Shown: in pieces, positions 16,920 to 25,965 of the stretch
Numbering within the stretch: position 1 is the first letter of the stretch
Layout of the letters: every line of letters begins with the position of its first letter
From: DASULK01 sp036278255
Lineage (GTDB): Bacteria; Actinomycetota; Actinomycetes; Mycobacteriales; Micromonosporaceae
DNA length: 46,484 bases
Reading direction: 5' to 3'
Assembly: GCA_036278255.1 (NCBI GenBank)
Contig: DASULK010000107.1
Coordinates: 1-46,484, forward strand
The notes under the pieces: model-generated
Database searches by the model: none
Told to the model about the DNA's origin: nothing
Seen by the model: the letters and a program-made list of their open reading frames with translations, nothing else
Translations under genes and position numbers: made by a program

Positions 16920-17230
16920 GGCAGGCAGCCTCCGATATCAATGCGTGATCAGCGTCACCTTGTTGCGGTTACCGCAGGGTATTGCCTTCCGGGGCGATCG
17001 GCCATCCCTCGAACCGCCGAGGTGCCGGCGGGTACCCGGATGGCGAGTGTGCTCTTCGCTGCGGGAAGACCTGCGTCCGGGGGGCCGACGGAGGGGTGGC
17101 GTGGCCGGGCGGGGATGGTCCCACCGCCCCCGGAGCTACTGCTAGATTTCCATCCATAGATATTTGAAGGCCCTTCCCATAGACTCTCCTCGATCTGCCT
17201 GACCGAGGTGGATCAGGAAGGAGTTGGGAG
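16920..17230. other. Intergenic region between acyl-CoA ligase and subtilase genes
   Basis: These 311 bp separate two divergent genes and show no plausible coding frame. An AT-richer patch (TAGATT near 17143, TAGATA at 17157-17162, TAGACT at 17180-17185) offers -10 candidates for the subtilase gene. An imperfect inverted repeat (CCTGACC/GGATCAGG) lies at about 17198-17217. AAGGAG at about 17217-17222 and GGGAG just before ATG 17231 are possible ribosome sites. Confidence 0.4.
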
Positions 17231-18457
17231 ATGAGGCTCCCAGACATGAGGCGCGCCCGTCGACTCGCGTTCAGCATCTTTGTCGCGGCGACGACCGGTG
17301 CGGTGCTGACCGCGGGACCCGCGGCAGCCGCTCCGGCAGAGGGCGAGATCAGGCTCGCGAACGCTCCGAACGCGGTAGCCGGCAACTACATCGTGGTGCT
17401 GAAGGACGACGCCGTCGGCGGCAAGGTCGGAACCGCCCGGGCCGCCGCAGCCATCCCGAGCAAGGCCAAGGAACTGGCCGGCCAGTTCGGCGGCAGCGTG
17501 GGTCACGTGTACGACGCCGCGCTCAACGGCTTCAGCGTGCGGATGAGCGAAGCCGCCGCCAAGCGGCTGGCGGCGCACCCGCACGTCGCCTACGTCGAGC
17601 AGGACCAGGTGGTTGCCCTCGCCGCCACCCAGACCAACCCGCCCTCGTGGGGCCTCGACCGCATTGACCAGCGGAACCGGCCGTTGGACAGCCGGTACAC
17701 CTACCCGACCACGGCCAGCACCGTGCGGGCCTACATCATCGACACCGGCATCCGGGCCAGCCACACCGACTTCGGCGGCCGCGTACTCAGCGGCTACGAC
17801 GCCGTCGGCGGCGGCACCAACGACTGCAACGGCCACGGCACACATGTTGCCGGCACGGTCGGCGGCGCCGCGCACGGCGTGGCCAAGGCGGTCCGGCTGG
17901 TGCCGGTGCGGGTGCTCAACTGCGCCGGCAGCGGCACCAACGCCGGTGTGATCGCCGGCGTGAACTGGGTGACCAACAACGCGGTCCGCCCGGCCGTGGC
18001 GAACATGAGCCTCGGCGGCGGCGCCAACACGACGCTGGACAACGCGGTGGCCAACTCGATCGCACGGGGCATCACCTACTCGATTGCCGCCGGCAACTCC
18101 AACGCCAACGCCTGCAACTCCTCGCCGGCTCGGGTCAGTTCGGGGATCACCGTCGGGGCGACCACCAGCACCGACGCCCGCGCCTCCTACTCGAACTACG
18201 GCTCCTGCGTGCACATCTTCGCGCCGGGCTCGTCGATCCGTTCGGCGTGGCACACCAGCAACACCGCCACCAACACCATCAACGGCACCTCGATGGCGGC
18301 ACCGCACGTGGCTGGCGCGGCGGCGCTGGTCCTGGCCGCCAACTCGTCGTGGTCGCCGAGCCAGGTCCGTAGCTACCTGCTCAACAACGCGACCACCGGC
18401 GTGGTTGGCAGCCCCGGCACCGGCTCGCCGAACCGTCTCCTCTACGTCGTCAACTGA
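17231..18457 (+). CDS. Secreted subtilisin-family serine protease (S8, proteinase K type)
   Basis: The 408-residue precursor has a signal peptide (RRARR, hydrophobic 13-30, AAAAPA cleavage region near 33-36). An I9 inhibitor propeptide follows at about 45-130 (NYIVVLKDD ... HVAYVEQD), then the catalytic domain. The triad is D171 (IIDTGI), H202 (NGHGTHVAG) and S354 (NGTSMAAPHVAG); N289 (AAGNSN) forms the oxyanion hole. There is no extra C-terminal domain. It is exported and self-processed by family rule. A strong double hairpin follows. Confidence 0.95.
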   Translation: MRLPDMRRARRLAFSIFVAATTGAVLTAGPAAAAPAEGEIRLANAPNAVAGNYIVVLKDDAVGGKVGTARAAAAIPSKAKELAGQFGGSVGHVYDAALNGFSVRMSEAAAKRLAAHPHVAYVEQDQVVALAATQTNPPSWGLDRIDQRNRPLDSRYTYPTTASTVRAYIIDTGIRASHTDFGGRVLSGYDAVGGGTNDCNGHGTHVAGTVGGAAHGVAKAVRLVPVRVLNCAGSGTNAGVIAGVNWVTNNAVRPAVANMSLGGGANTTLDNAVANSIARGITYSIAAGNSNANACNSSPARVSSGITVGATTSTDARASYSNYGSCVHIFAPGSSIRSAWHTSNTATNTINGTSMAAPHVAGAAALVLAANSSWSPSQVRSYLLNNATTGVVGSPGTGSPNRLLYVVN

Positions 18458-18462
18458 CCGGA

Positions 18463-18495
18463 CGCAGCGGGGAACGTCGTCCGCTCCCCGCTGCG
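18463..18495 (+). terminator. GC-rich hairpin after the subtilase gene
   Basis: CGCAGCGGGGA (18463-18473) pairs with TCCCCGCTGCG (18485-18495): 11-bp stem, 11-nt loop, 6 bp after the stop codon. Confidence 0.65.
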
Positions 18496-18506
18496 CCCTG
18501 CCAACC

Positions 18507-18540
18507 CAAGGTCCTCCTCTGTTTGCAGAGGAGGACCTTG
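18507..18540. terminator. Perfect 15-bp hairpin terminator
   Basis: CAAGGTCCTCCTCTG (18507-18521) and CAGAGGAGGACCTTG (18526-18540) form a perfect stem with a 4-nt TTTG loop. It serves the subtilase gene and could also stop the opposing maleylpyruvate-isomerase-like transcript. Confidence 0.85.
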
Positions 18541-18632
18541 TCGTCTCTCCGGACCCACCCGGACCCGCTGCTTCTCCGAGCCGGGCACAACAGGCCGGTC
18601 AACGGCTGGTGCTGATCTGAGTCGATACCGCG

Positions 18633-19262
18633 CTAGAGGCTGAGGTTGGCGGTGCCGAGCCGGTCGGCCAGAGCAGGCGGGCCCTCCATCTGGACCCGGG
18701 CTACCCGCTGCCGGCCGGTGAGAAAGAGCGCCAACTCGCCGGGCGGCCCCACTAGGCGTACCCGCTCGCGGCCGGCACCGGTCGTCGCCTCGCCGTAGCC
18801 GGGGGCCGTGATGTGCACGGCGGCGGGGAATCGTCGCAGCCGCAACCGTCCCACCGGCGAAACCAGCCGCCACAGCGCCGCCTGTTGGCCGGCCGGCAGA
18901 TCCCGTGACTGCCAGCCCGGCTGTGCACGGCGGACATCCTCATGGTGGATGAAGAACTCGACCGTATTGGCGATCCGGTCGGTCAGCGGATTGCTGACCG
19001 GGCTCCACCAGGGCGGGCGCCGGACGAGTTCGACGAGCCGGGGGAACGGCTGCGCCGCGACGGATCGACGTACCCGCTCGCCATAGGCCTGCATCGGCCG
19101 ACAGAGGATGCCGAGGGCGGCGTCCGGGCGGCGTTCCCGCACCACCAGATGCGCGGCCAGGTCCCGGGTGGTCCAGCCGACGTTGACGGTCGGCGCGTCC
19201 GGACCGACCGCCAGAAAGAGTTCGACCAGCGCTTGACGTTCTGAGCGCGCGTACCCTCGCAT
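18633..19262 (-). CDS. DinB/maleylpyruvate-isomerase-fold protein (TIGR03085-like)
   Basis: The 209-residue protein belongs to the mycothiol-dependent maleylpyruvate isomerase N-terminal (DinB-like) superfamily. It shows LAAHLVVRERRPDA and EFFIHHEDVRRAQPGW, which supply metal-binding histidines. Family members are thought to act with mycothiol, the actinobacterial thiol; the substrate is unknown. ATG 19262 is chosen since the family begins MRGYxxxER and TACGAT lies 6 nt upstream; reading frames extend further upstream without support. Confidence 0.85.
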   Translation of the reverse strand: MRGYARSERQALVELFLAVGPDAPTVNVGWTTRDLAAHLVVRERRPDAALGILCRPMQAYGERVRRSVAAQPFPRLVELVRRPPWWSPVSNPLTDRIANTVEFFIHHEDVRRAQPGWQSRDLPAGQQAALWRLVSPVGRLRLRRFPAAVHITAPGYGEATTGAGRERVRLVGPPGELALFLTGRQRVARVQMEGPPALADRLGTANLSL

Positions 19263-19268
19263 GCATCG

Positions 19269-19274
19269 ATCGTA
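19269..19274 (-). promoter_or_regulatory. Probable -10 box of a leaderless gene
   Basis: TACGAT on the minus strand ends 6 nt before ATG 19262, with no Shine-Dalgarno visible. Confidence 0.5.
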
Positions 19275-19419
19275 GGGCTGACAGAGGTCGGTGGCGCGGC
19301 GGAAGGCTGCAACGGCTGTGATGGCCGACACGGCGGATACCTGCTCGCGGCGGGGATCCGGGCTCGGCAAGGATGGGCAGTAAGGCGACGGCGGGCGGCG
19401 GAAGCTTACGGGGGCGAGG

Positions 19420-21306
19420 ATGGCGAGTCGGACAAGTGGTGATGTGCTTCGCAGGGGGCTGCGTGTCCTCGGCCGGGCCATCCGCGAGGAGCCCCGGATC
19501 TTCGCCGTCGGAGTCGGCGGCAGTGTGCTGTTCGGCCTGCTCATCATCGCCAGCGCCTTTGTGGTCGGCGCCATCGTCGGTGAGGTGGTGGTGCCGGCGA
19601 TCGAGCAGGGCCGCGCTGACACCGGCCTGGTGGCCCTCAGCGCCGCCGCACTGATCGCGATCAGCCTGCTCAAGGTGCTCGGCATCTTCGGCCGCCGGCT
19701 CGGCGCCGGCTACATGCAGTTCCGGCTGCAGGCCAGCTACCGGCGCCAGGTCACCCGCCGCTATCTGGAACTGCCGCTGTCGTGGCACCACCGGCACGCC
19801 ACCGGCACCCTGCTCTCCAACGCCAACTCGGACGTGGAGGCGACCTGGTTCCCGATCGCGCCACTGCCCTTCGCCGTCGGTACCGTGGTGATGCTCGCCA
19901 CCGCGATCGGTTCCCTTTTCGCCACCGACTGGGTGCTCGCCCTCGTCGGCCTGGTGATCTTCCCGGCGCTCTTCGCACTCAACGTCGTCTACTCCCGGCA
20001 GATGGCGCCCCGCCAGGCCCGCGCCCAGCGGCTACGCGCCGAAGTCAGCGCCATCGCCCACGAGAGCTTCGACGGCGCCCTGGTGGTCAAGACCATGGGC
20101 CGGGAAGCGCACGAGACGGCCCGCTTCGGCGCCCGGGCGGGTGAGCTGCGCGACGCGCTGATCTCCGTCGGCCGGCTCCGTGGCTTCTTCGACCCCATGC
20201 TGGAGACCCTGCCCAGCCTCGGCACCCTCGCCGTACTGCTCGTCGGGGCCGCCCGGCTGCGCCAGGGCGCCATCAGCGACACCGAATTGGTCAGGGTGGC
20301 GTTCCTCTTCACCGTCCTCGCCTTCCCGGTCCGGGCGATCGGCTGGGTGCTCGCCGAACTGCCCCGCAGCGTCGCCGGGTGGGAGCGGGTGCGGCAGGTG
20401 CTCACCGCGACCGGGCAGATGCCGTACGGCGACACCACGCTGGACCGGCACGGCGGCCGACCCGCCACTCTTGCCTTCGACCGGGTCGGTTTCGGCTACG
20501 AGTCAGCCGACCCGGCCACGCCCGCACCACCGGTGCTGCACGAGGTCACCTTCACCGTCCCGGCCGGCCGCACGGTGGCGCTGGTCGGACCGACCGGTGC
20601 CGGAAAGTCCACGATCGCGTCGCTGGCCGTGCGATTGGTCGACCCACAATCCGGATCGATCACCGTCGACGATGTGCCGGTGCCGTCGCTGACCGCCGAC
20701 TCGCTTGCCGACACCGCAGCCCTGGTCGCCCAGGTACCGTTCGTCTTCGACGACACCGTCCGCGCCAACATCACCCTCGACCGGCCCGGCATCACCGACG
20801 AAGAGGTGTGGCGGGTGCTGCGCCTGGCCGAGGCGGACGGGTTCGTGGCGGCCCTGCCTGACGGGCTGGACACCATGGTCGGCGAGCGGGGCACCTCGCT
20901 CTCCGGCGGCCAACGGCAGCGGCTGACGCTCGCCCGGGCTCTGGCCGGACGGCCTCGACTCCTGGTGCTCGATGACGCCACCAGCGCCGTCGACCCGCGG
21001 GTGGAGGCGGCCATCCTGTCGGCGCTGCGCGCCGCCGCGACGGCCGACGGCGCGGCCGCGGCGTCGATCCTGGTGGTGGCCTACCGGCGGGCCACGATCG
21101 CGTTGGCCGACGAGGTCGTGTACGTCGAGCAGGGCCGGGTGATCGCCCGCGGCACCCACGAAACCCTGCTGACCACCACCCCCGGCTACGCGGACCTGGT
21201 CACCGCCTACGAGAAGGCCGAGGCCGAGCGGGAACCGGCGTACGACAAGGAAGAGGTGGCGGCGAATACGAGTCCCGCAGCCGTGAGCGAAGAGGTGACG
21301 GCATGA
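19420..21306 (+). CDS. ABC exporter half-transporter, subunit with degenerate ATP site
   Basis: The 628-residue protein has a six-helix exporter membrane domain (about 15-310) and an ATPase domain. Walker A is GPTGAGKST at 390-398 and the signature LSGGQ at 494-498 is canonical. In Walker B the catalytic Glu is replaced by Asp (LDDATS, D518-D519), and the H-loop His is Tyr (AYRRAT, Y555). These changes mark the degenerate site of a heterodimeric exporter. The next gene, overlapping by ATGA, is the partner. The cargo is unknown; lipids or drugs are usual for the family. Confidence 0.92.
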   Translation: MASRTSGDVLRRGLRVLGRAIREEPRIFAVGVGGSVLFGLLIIASAFVVGAIVGEVVVPAIEQGRADTGLVALSAAALIAISLLKVLGIFGRRLGAGYMQFRLQASYRRQVTRRYLELPLSWHHRHATGTLLSNANSDVEATWFPIAPLPFAVGTVVMLATAIGSLFATDWVLALVGLVIFPALFALNVVYSRQMAPRQARAQRLRAEVSAIAHESFDGALVVKTMGREAHETARFGARAGELRDALISVGRLRGFFDPMLETLPSLGTLAVLLVGAARLRQGAISDTELVRVAFLFTVLAFPVRAIGWVLAELPRSVAGWERVRQVLTATGQMPYGDTTLDRHGGRPATLAFDRVGFGYESADPATPAPPVLHEVTFTVPAGRTVALVGPTGAGKSTIASLAVRLVDPQSGSITVDDVPVPSLTADSLADTAALVAQVPFVFDDTVRANITLDRPGITDEEVWRVLRLAEADGFVAALPDGLDTMVGERGTSLSGGQRQRLTLARALAGRPRLLVLDDATSAVDPRVEAAILSALRAAATADGAAAASILVVAYRRATIALADEVVYVEQGRVIARGTHETLLTTTPGYADLVTAYEKAEAEREPAYDKEEVAANTSPAAVSEEVTA

Positions 21307-23087
21307 GTGCCGAGGTTCTGGCGGCGGACCGGGCCGAGAGCACCTGGCAGACGATGCGCCGGGGCCTGGCGCTCTCGCCTGAACTGCGCACCGGGCTCGC
21401 CGGCACCCTCGGTCTGGCGATCGCGTCGATGGTCGGCCGGGCCGCCGTCCCCGTCGCCGTGCAGCAGGGCATCGACCGGGGCCTGCGCGCGCCCGGCGGG
21501 CCGGACCTCGGCGTGGTCGGGGTCATCGTGGCGCTGACCGCGGTGGTGCTGGTGGTGACCACCCTCTGCGGCTATCTGATGATGCGCCGGCTCTTCACGG
21601 TGAGCGAGACCGCGCTGGCCAACGTGCGTACCCGCGGCTTCCGGCACGTGCATGACCTGTCGATGCTGCATCAACAGTCGGAGCGGCGCGGCTCGCTGGT
21701 CTCCCGGGTCACTAGCGACGTTGACCAGATCACCCAGTTCCTCCAGTGGGGCGGGGTCATCCTGCTGATCAGCGTTGGCCAGGTCATCGTGACCTCCACT
21801 GTGATGGCGGTCTACTCCTGGCAGTTGACCCTCGTCGTGTTCGCCGCGTTCCTGCCGGCCGTCCTGGTGATCCGGGCGTTCCAGAAGCGCCTCGAGGCCG
21901 CCTACGGCATCGTCCGCCAGCGGATGGGGGCGATGCTGGCGGCGATCTCGGAGAGCGTCGTGGGCGCGCCGGTGATCCGGGCCTACGGGGTTTCGGCCCG
22001 CACGGCGCGACGGCTGGATGAGACGATCGACGGGCAGCGCCGGGCCCAGCAGCGGGCCCTGCGGACCAGCGTGATCAGCTTCTCCTCCGGGGAGATCGCC
22101 GCTGGGGTCGCCCTGGCCAGCGTGGTGGTGCTCGGGGTCCGGCTCGGCGTCGATGATGCGTTGACGATTGGTCAGCTCACCGCCTTTCTCTTCCTGGTGA
22201 CGTTGTTCATCCAGCCGGTGCAGATCGCCACCGAGGTGCTCAACGAGGCGCAGAACGCCATTGCCGGGTGGCGGCGGGTGCTCGACGTGCTCGACACCGA
22301 ACCGGACGTCGCCGACCCCGGTGGGCAGGGCCTCGACATGCCGGAGGGTCCGATCGACGTCCGTTTCGCCGACGTCTGCTTCGCCTATCCCGGCGGCCCC
22401 GAGGTGCTCACCGACGTCACGCTGGAGATTCCCGCGAAGACCCGGGTGGCGGTGGTCGGGGAGACCGGCAGCGGCAAGACCACCTTCGCCAAGCTGCTCA
22501 CCCGCCTGATGGATCCGTCCCGGGGGGAGGTGCTCCTCTCGGGCGTGCCGCTGCAGCGAGTCCGGTTCGCTTCGCTGCGTTCGCGGGTGGTGATGGTGCC
22601 GCAGGACGGGTTCCTCTTCGACGCGACGGTGGCGGAGAACGTCCGGTTCGGCCGCCCGTCGCTGACCGACGAGGAACTGGATCTCGCCTTCACCGAACTT
22701 GGCCTCGGCGACTGGGTGGCGGGGCTCCCCGCCGGCCTGGACACCCCGGTGGGGGAGCGGGGCGAGGCGCTGAGCGTCGGGGAGCGTCAGCTGGTCGCGC
22801 TGGCCCGGGCGTATGTCGCCGACCCCGACCTGCTCGTGCTGGATGAGGCGACCAGCGCGGTCGACCCGGCGACCGAGGTGCGGCTGCAGCAGACGCTGGA
22901 CGCGGTCACCCGGGGGCGGACGACGGTGGCGATCGCGCACCGGTTGTCCACGGCGCAGGCCGCCGACGAGGTGATCGTGGTGGACCGGGGTCGCATCGTG
23001 CAGCGCGGCCCGCACGCCGATCTGGTCCGCGACCCCGATTCGATCTACGGCAAGCTGTACGCCTCCTGGCTGGAGCAGACCCGCTAG
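21303..23087 (+). CDS. ABC exporter half-transporter, partner with canonical catalytic site
   Basis: The 594-residue partner has a six-helix membrane domain and an ATPase domain: Walker A GETGSGKTT at 386-394, Walker B with catalytic E515 (LDEATS) and H-loop H546 (AHRLST). Its signature is the altered LSVGE at 490-494. Combined with the intact LSGGQ of the first subunit it forms one working ATP site. It overlaps the upstream gene by 4 bp, so the two subunits are made together. Confidence 0.92.
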   Translation: MSAEVLAADRAESTWQTMRRGLALSPELRTGLAGTLGLAIASMVGRAAVPVAVQQGIDRGLRAPGGPDLGVVGVIVALTAVVLVVTTLCGYLMMRRLFTVSETALANVRTRGFRHVHDLSMLHQQSERRGSLVSRVTSDVDQITQFLQWGGVILLISVGQVIVTSTVMAVYSWQLTLVVFAAFLPAVLVIRAFQKRLEAAYGIVRQRMGAMLAAISESVVGAPVIRAYGVSARTARRLDETIDGQRRAQQRALRTSVISFSSGEIAAGVALASVVVLGVRLGVDDALTIGQLTAFLFLVTLFIQPVQIATEVLNEAQNAIAGWRRVLDVLDTEPDVADPGGQGLDMPEGPIDVRFADVCFAYPGGPEVLTDVTLEIPAKTRVAVVGETGSGKTTFAKLLTRLMDPSRGEVLLSGVPLQRVRFASLRSRVVMVPQDGFLFDATVAENVRFGRPSLTDEELDLAFTELGLGDWVAGLPAGLDTPVGERGEALSVGERQLVALARAYVADPDLLVLDEATSAVDPATEVRLQQTLDAVTRGRTTVAIAHRLSTAQAADEVIVVDRGRIVQRGPHADLVRDPDSIYGKLYASWLEQTR

Positions 23088-23171
23088 GCCGCGGCTTCGC
23101 CATACCGGCAGCAGGCGTCGGGGCCTGGCGGGCTCAACTCGTCGGACGTGGCTGCTGTCGGTCAGTGACGG

Positions 23172-23798
23172 TCAGTCGAGGTGGTCGGAGGCGCCGGGGA
23201 GATCGCCGGTGATGTAGCGCTGGATGGTGGGGGCGAGCGCGGCGACCACGGTCTCCGGCGGCGCGGAGGCGAGCGGTTCCAGCCGGATGATGTAGCGCAT
23301 CATGGCCAGCCCGGCGATCTGCGAGGCAACCAGCGCGGCGCGCAGCGGCACCTCGCCCGGATTGAGGTCGAGTTGCTTGAACACCCGCCGCAGGATCTGG
23401 GTGACGAGGAATTCACGCAGCATCCGGGCGGTCCAGTCATTGCTCATCCCCGAGCGCAGCAACGCCACCCCGCCCGCCCCGGCCGGAGAATCCCAGACGC
23501 TGAGGAACGTGCGTACGAGCCGTTCGCCGATCTTGTCCTTGCCCCCGACGACGACCTGGGGCAGCAGATCTTCCGGGTCGATCGGCGAGTTCATGACGGC
23601 GAGGAAGAGCTGGTCCTTGGTGCCGAAGTAGTGGTGGACCAGCGCCGGGTCGACCCCGGCACTACCGGCGATCGATCGGATGGAGGCACCGTCGAAGCCG
23701 CGTTCGGCGAACGCCTCCCGCGCCGCGGCCAGGATCGCCTCGCGGGTGTCCGGGTTTCCTGGCCGCCGTCCGGTCCGCCGCCTCATGCTCCTTCTCAC
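23172..23798 (-). CDS. TetR-family transcriptional regulator
   Basis: The 208-residue protein has a TetR helix-turn-helix at about 15-62 (REAILAAAREAFAERGFDGASIRSIAGSAGVDPALVHHYFGTKDQLF) and a ligand-binding domain. It lies 22 bp downstream of the ABC-2 permease gene on the same strand, as third gene of that operon, and is likely to control it. GTG 23798 has GAGGGA close upstream; ATG 23786 is the alternative. The ligand is probably a substrate of the exporter. Confidence 0.92.
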   Translation of the reverse strand: MRRSMRRRTGRRPGNPDTREAILAAAREAFAERGFDGASIRSIAGSAGVDPALVHHYFGTKDQLFLAVMNSPIDPEDLLPQVVVGGKDKIGERLVRTFLSVWDSPAGAGGVALLRSGMSNDWTARMLREFLVTQILRRVFKQLDLNPGEVPLRAALVASQIAGLAMMRYIIRLEPLASAPPETVVAALAPTIQRYITGDLPGASDHLD

Positions 23799-23820
23799 CG
23801 TCCCTCGCTACCCACCCGTT

Positions 23821-24576
23821 TCAGCCGGTGCGTCGCCGCAGCGTGGCCGCGGCGAGTACCAGCGCGACCACCACTGCACCGGCTACTACGGCCACGTCGC
23901 GCCACAGCGTGCCGGTCGGCTCGGCGTGGGCGCCCACCTCCTGCAGGGCCTCGACCGCGTACGACAGCGGCAGTACGTCGCTGATCGCCTGCAGCCAGCC
24001 CGCCATCTGGTCGCGGGGAACGAAGAGACCGCAGAGCAGGCTCTGTGGGATCACTACGACCGGCATGAACTGTACGGCCTGGAATTCGGTCTGGGCGAAG
24101 GCGCTGCAGAGCAGGCCGATGGCGACCCCGAGCACCGCGTTGAGCACCGCGATCGCGATGACCAGGCCGATGCTGCCCGCCGTGGTCAGATCGAAGAGCC
24201 AGTACGCCACCCCGGCCGCGATGCTCGCCTGAATCGCTGCGGCCAGGCCGAACGCGATGCCGTAGCCGAAGAGTAGGTCGAGTTTGCCCAGCGGGGTGGT
24301 CAGCAGGCGTTCCAGGGTGCCGCTGGTGCGTTCTCGCAGCATGGCGATGCTGGTCACCAGAAACATGATCACAAAGGGGAAGAGGCCGAGCATGATCAGC
24401 GCGACGCGGTCGAAGGTGGAGGGCTGCCCGGGCGGTGTCGGCTGATTGTCGTACATGTAGTAGAGCACTGCCAGCAGCAGCGCCGGCACCGCGACCAGCA
24501 TCGCTATGGTCCGTCGGTCGTGCCGGAGTTGACGCAGGATTCGACTGATGGTGGCACCGAGGATACGGGCATTCAT
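23821..24576 (-). CDS. ABC-2 type export permease
   Basis: The 251-residue membrane protein has about six hydrophobic segments, with the ABC-2 pattern: a first helix (TIAMLVAVPALLLAVLYYMY), an extracellular loop, then LRERTSGTLERLLTTPLGKLDLLFGYG and the signature region QSLLCGLFVPRDQMAGWLQAISDVLPLSYAVEALQEV. It forms the channel of a drug or polyketide exporter with the ATPase encoded just upstream; the genes overlap by one base (TGATG). Confidence 0.92.
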   Translation of the reverse strand: MNARILGATISRILRQLRHDRRTIAMLVAVPALLLAVLYYMYDNQPTPPGQPSTFDRVALIMLGLFPFVIMFLVTSIAMLRERTSGTLERLLTTPLGKLDLLFGYGIAFGLAAAIQASIAAGVAYWLFDLTTAGSIGLVIAIAVLNAVLGVAIGLLCSAFAQTEFQAVQFMPVVVIPQSLLCGLFVPRDQMAGWLQAISDVLPLSYAVEALQEVGAHAEPTGTLWRDVAVVAGAVVVALVLAAATLRRRTG

Positions 24577-25328
24577 CAGAAAACCTCCTGGTTGGTGCGG
24601 GTCCCGTCGGTCTGGGATGTTTCGTCCGTGCGGACCAGACGCAGGAACGCCTCGTCCAGGTCATCGGTGCCAGCGGCGGCCCGTACCGCGTCGGGGGTGT
24701 CGTCGGCGATCAGTCGGCCGTCACGGATGAGCAGCAGCCGGTCACAGCGGCGGGCCTCGTCCATGACGTGGCTGGAGACCAGGAGGGTGGTGCCGGCGGC
24801 GGCCAGCGCATGGAATCGGGCCCAGAGGTCGGCGCGTAGCACCGGGTCCTGGCCGACGGTGGGTTCGTCGAGGATGAGCAGTTCAGGCTGGCCGAGCAGT
24901 GCGCAGGCCAGGGAGGCCCGGCTGCGTTGGCCGCCGGAGAGGGTGGCGACGAGTTGGGTGGACGCCTGCGATAAGCCCACGTCGGCGATCGCCTGGTCGG
25001 CCTCGGTGGCGCCCAGCCCGTACAGCGCGGCGAAGTAGCGGGCGTTTTCCCGGACGGTCAGGTCGGGGTAGACGCTGGGCGCCTGGGTGAGATAGCCCAG
25101 TCGGCGGCGCAGGGACGCCGAACCCGCTGGCTCGCCGAGCACCCGGACCGTACCGGAGCGGACGGTCTGCACCCCGACAACGGCGCGCATCAGGGTGGTT
25201 TTTCCGCTGCCGCTCGGGCCCAGCAGCCCGGTGACGCTGCCGCGGGGGATGTCGCAGCTGATGCCGTGCAACACCCGCCGCTTCCCGCGTTCGACGACGA
25301 GGTCGTGGACCTCGATCGCGTTGTCCAT
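24576..25328 (-). CDS. ABC-2 exporter ATPase
   Basis: The 250-residue ATPase has Walker A GPSGSGKTT at about 34-42, Q-loop YLTQAPSVYPDLTVREN, signature LSGGQRSR, Walker B LLILDEPTVGQDP and H-loop SSHVMDEA. All catalytic residues are intact. ATG 25328 is chosen because TTGGAGG lies 5 nt upstream; an in-frame ATG at 25352 would put that site inside the gene. It is the first gene of the ATPase-permease-TetR operon. Confidence 0.93.
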   Translation of the reverse strand: MDNAIEVHDLVVERGKRRVLHGISCDIPRGSVTGLLGPSGSGKTTLMRAVVGVQTVRSGTVRVLGEPAGSASLRRRLGYLTQAPSVYPDLTVRENARYFAALYGLGATEADQAIADVGLSQASTQLVATLSGGQRSRASLACALLGQPELLILDEPTVGQDPVLRADLWARFHALAAAGTTLLVSSHVMDEARRCDRLLLIRDGRLIADDTPDAVRAAAGTDDLDEAFLRLVRTDETSQTDGTRTNQEVF

Positions 25329-25342
25329 GTGAGCCTCCAAGA

Positions 25343-25374
25343 AACTCAACAACTGATGAACTCAACGCTAGATG
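25343..25374 (-). repeat. Tandem 16-bp repeat, possible TetR operator
   Basis: AACTCAACAACTGATG (25343-25358) is followed at once by AACTCAACGCTAGATG (25359-25374), 12 of 16 identical, in an AT-rich stretch just upstream of the ATPase ribosome site. Its place at the operon promoter suggests an operator for the operon's TetR regulator. No perfect palindrome is seen. Confidence 0.45.
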
Positions 25375-25534
25375 AAATCTTGTACCCGGACAAGAACTTG
25401 ATTACCGGCCGTTTCACCCCGGCCTTCGCCACCAGTGTCGGCGCCATCACCGCCCATGGTTGGCTCTGCGGCGGGTACGGCCGGCGACATACCGCTCGAC
25501 GGGACGGGGCTGCCCGCATCGCAGCCGCGTACGG

Positions 25535-25540
25535 GACAAT
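25535..25540 (+). promoter_or_regulatory. Possible -10 box of the hisI-trp operon
   Basis: GACAAT (4 of 6 matches to TATAAT) ends 5 nt before GTG 25546, and no Shine-Dalgarno precedes that codon. No trp leader peptide or attenuator is seen. Confidence 0.4.
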
Positions 25541-25545
25541 CGGGT

Positions 25546-25965
25546 GTGCCCGTACCTGACCTGCCCGCCGCCGGCCCGCGGCCAGCACCGCCCGGCCCCG
25601 CCCGACCCTCCGCCCTCAACCCGGCGATCGCCGCACGGCTGCGCCGCACCGCCGACGGCCTGATCGCGGCCGTCGTCCGTGACCACGACTCCGACGAGGT
25701 GCTGATGCTCGCCTGGATGGATGACGAGGCGCTGCACCGCACCCTGACCACCGGCCGGGCCACCTACTGGTCACGCAGCCGGGGAGAATACTGGGTGAAG
25801 GGCGCGACGTCGGGCCACTATCAGTACGTGCGTTCGGCGGCGCTGGACTGCGACGGGGACGCCGTGCTGATTAGCGTGGAACAGGTTGGGGCCGCCTGCC
25901 ACACCGGCCGCCGTACCTGCTTCTTCGACCAGCTTCCGGTCACCTCGGGCGAGGAGCGGCAATGA
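25546..25965 (+). CDS. hisI: Phosphoribosyl-AMP cyclohydrolase
   Basis: HisI opens the purine ring of phosphoribosyl-AMP in histidine synthesis. The 139-residue single-domain protein (no HisE fusion) shows VLMLAWMDDEAL, TYWSRSRGEYWVKGATSGHYQYV, the metal aspartates DCDGDAVL and the zinc cysteines in ACHTGRRTCFF. The start is GTG 25546; longer readings from 25435 add only low-complexity Pro/Gly sequence. It overlaps trpE by 4 bp. hisI next to trpE is a common actinobacterial arrangement linking the two pathways. Confidence 0.93.
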   Translation: MPVPDLPAAGPRPAPPGPARPSALNPAIAARLRRTADGLIAAVVRDHDSDEVLMLAWMDDEALHRTLTTGRATYWSRSRGEYWVKGATSGHYQYVRSAALDCDGDAVLISVEQVGAACHTGRRTCFFDQLPVTSGEERQ

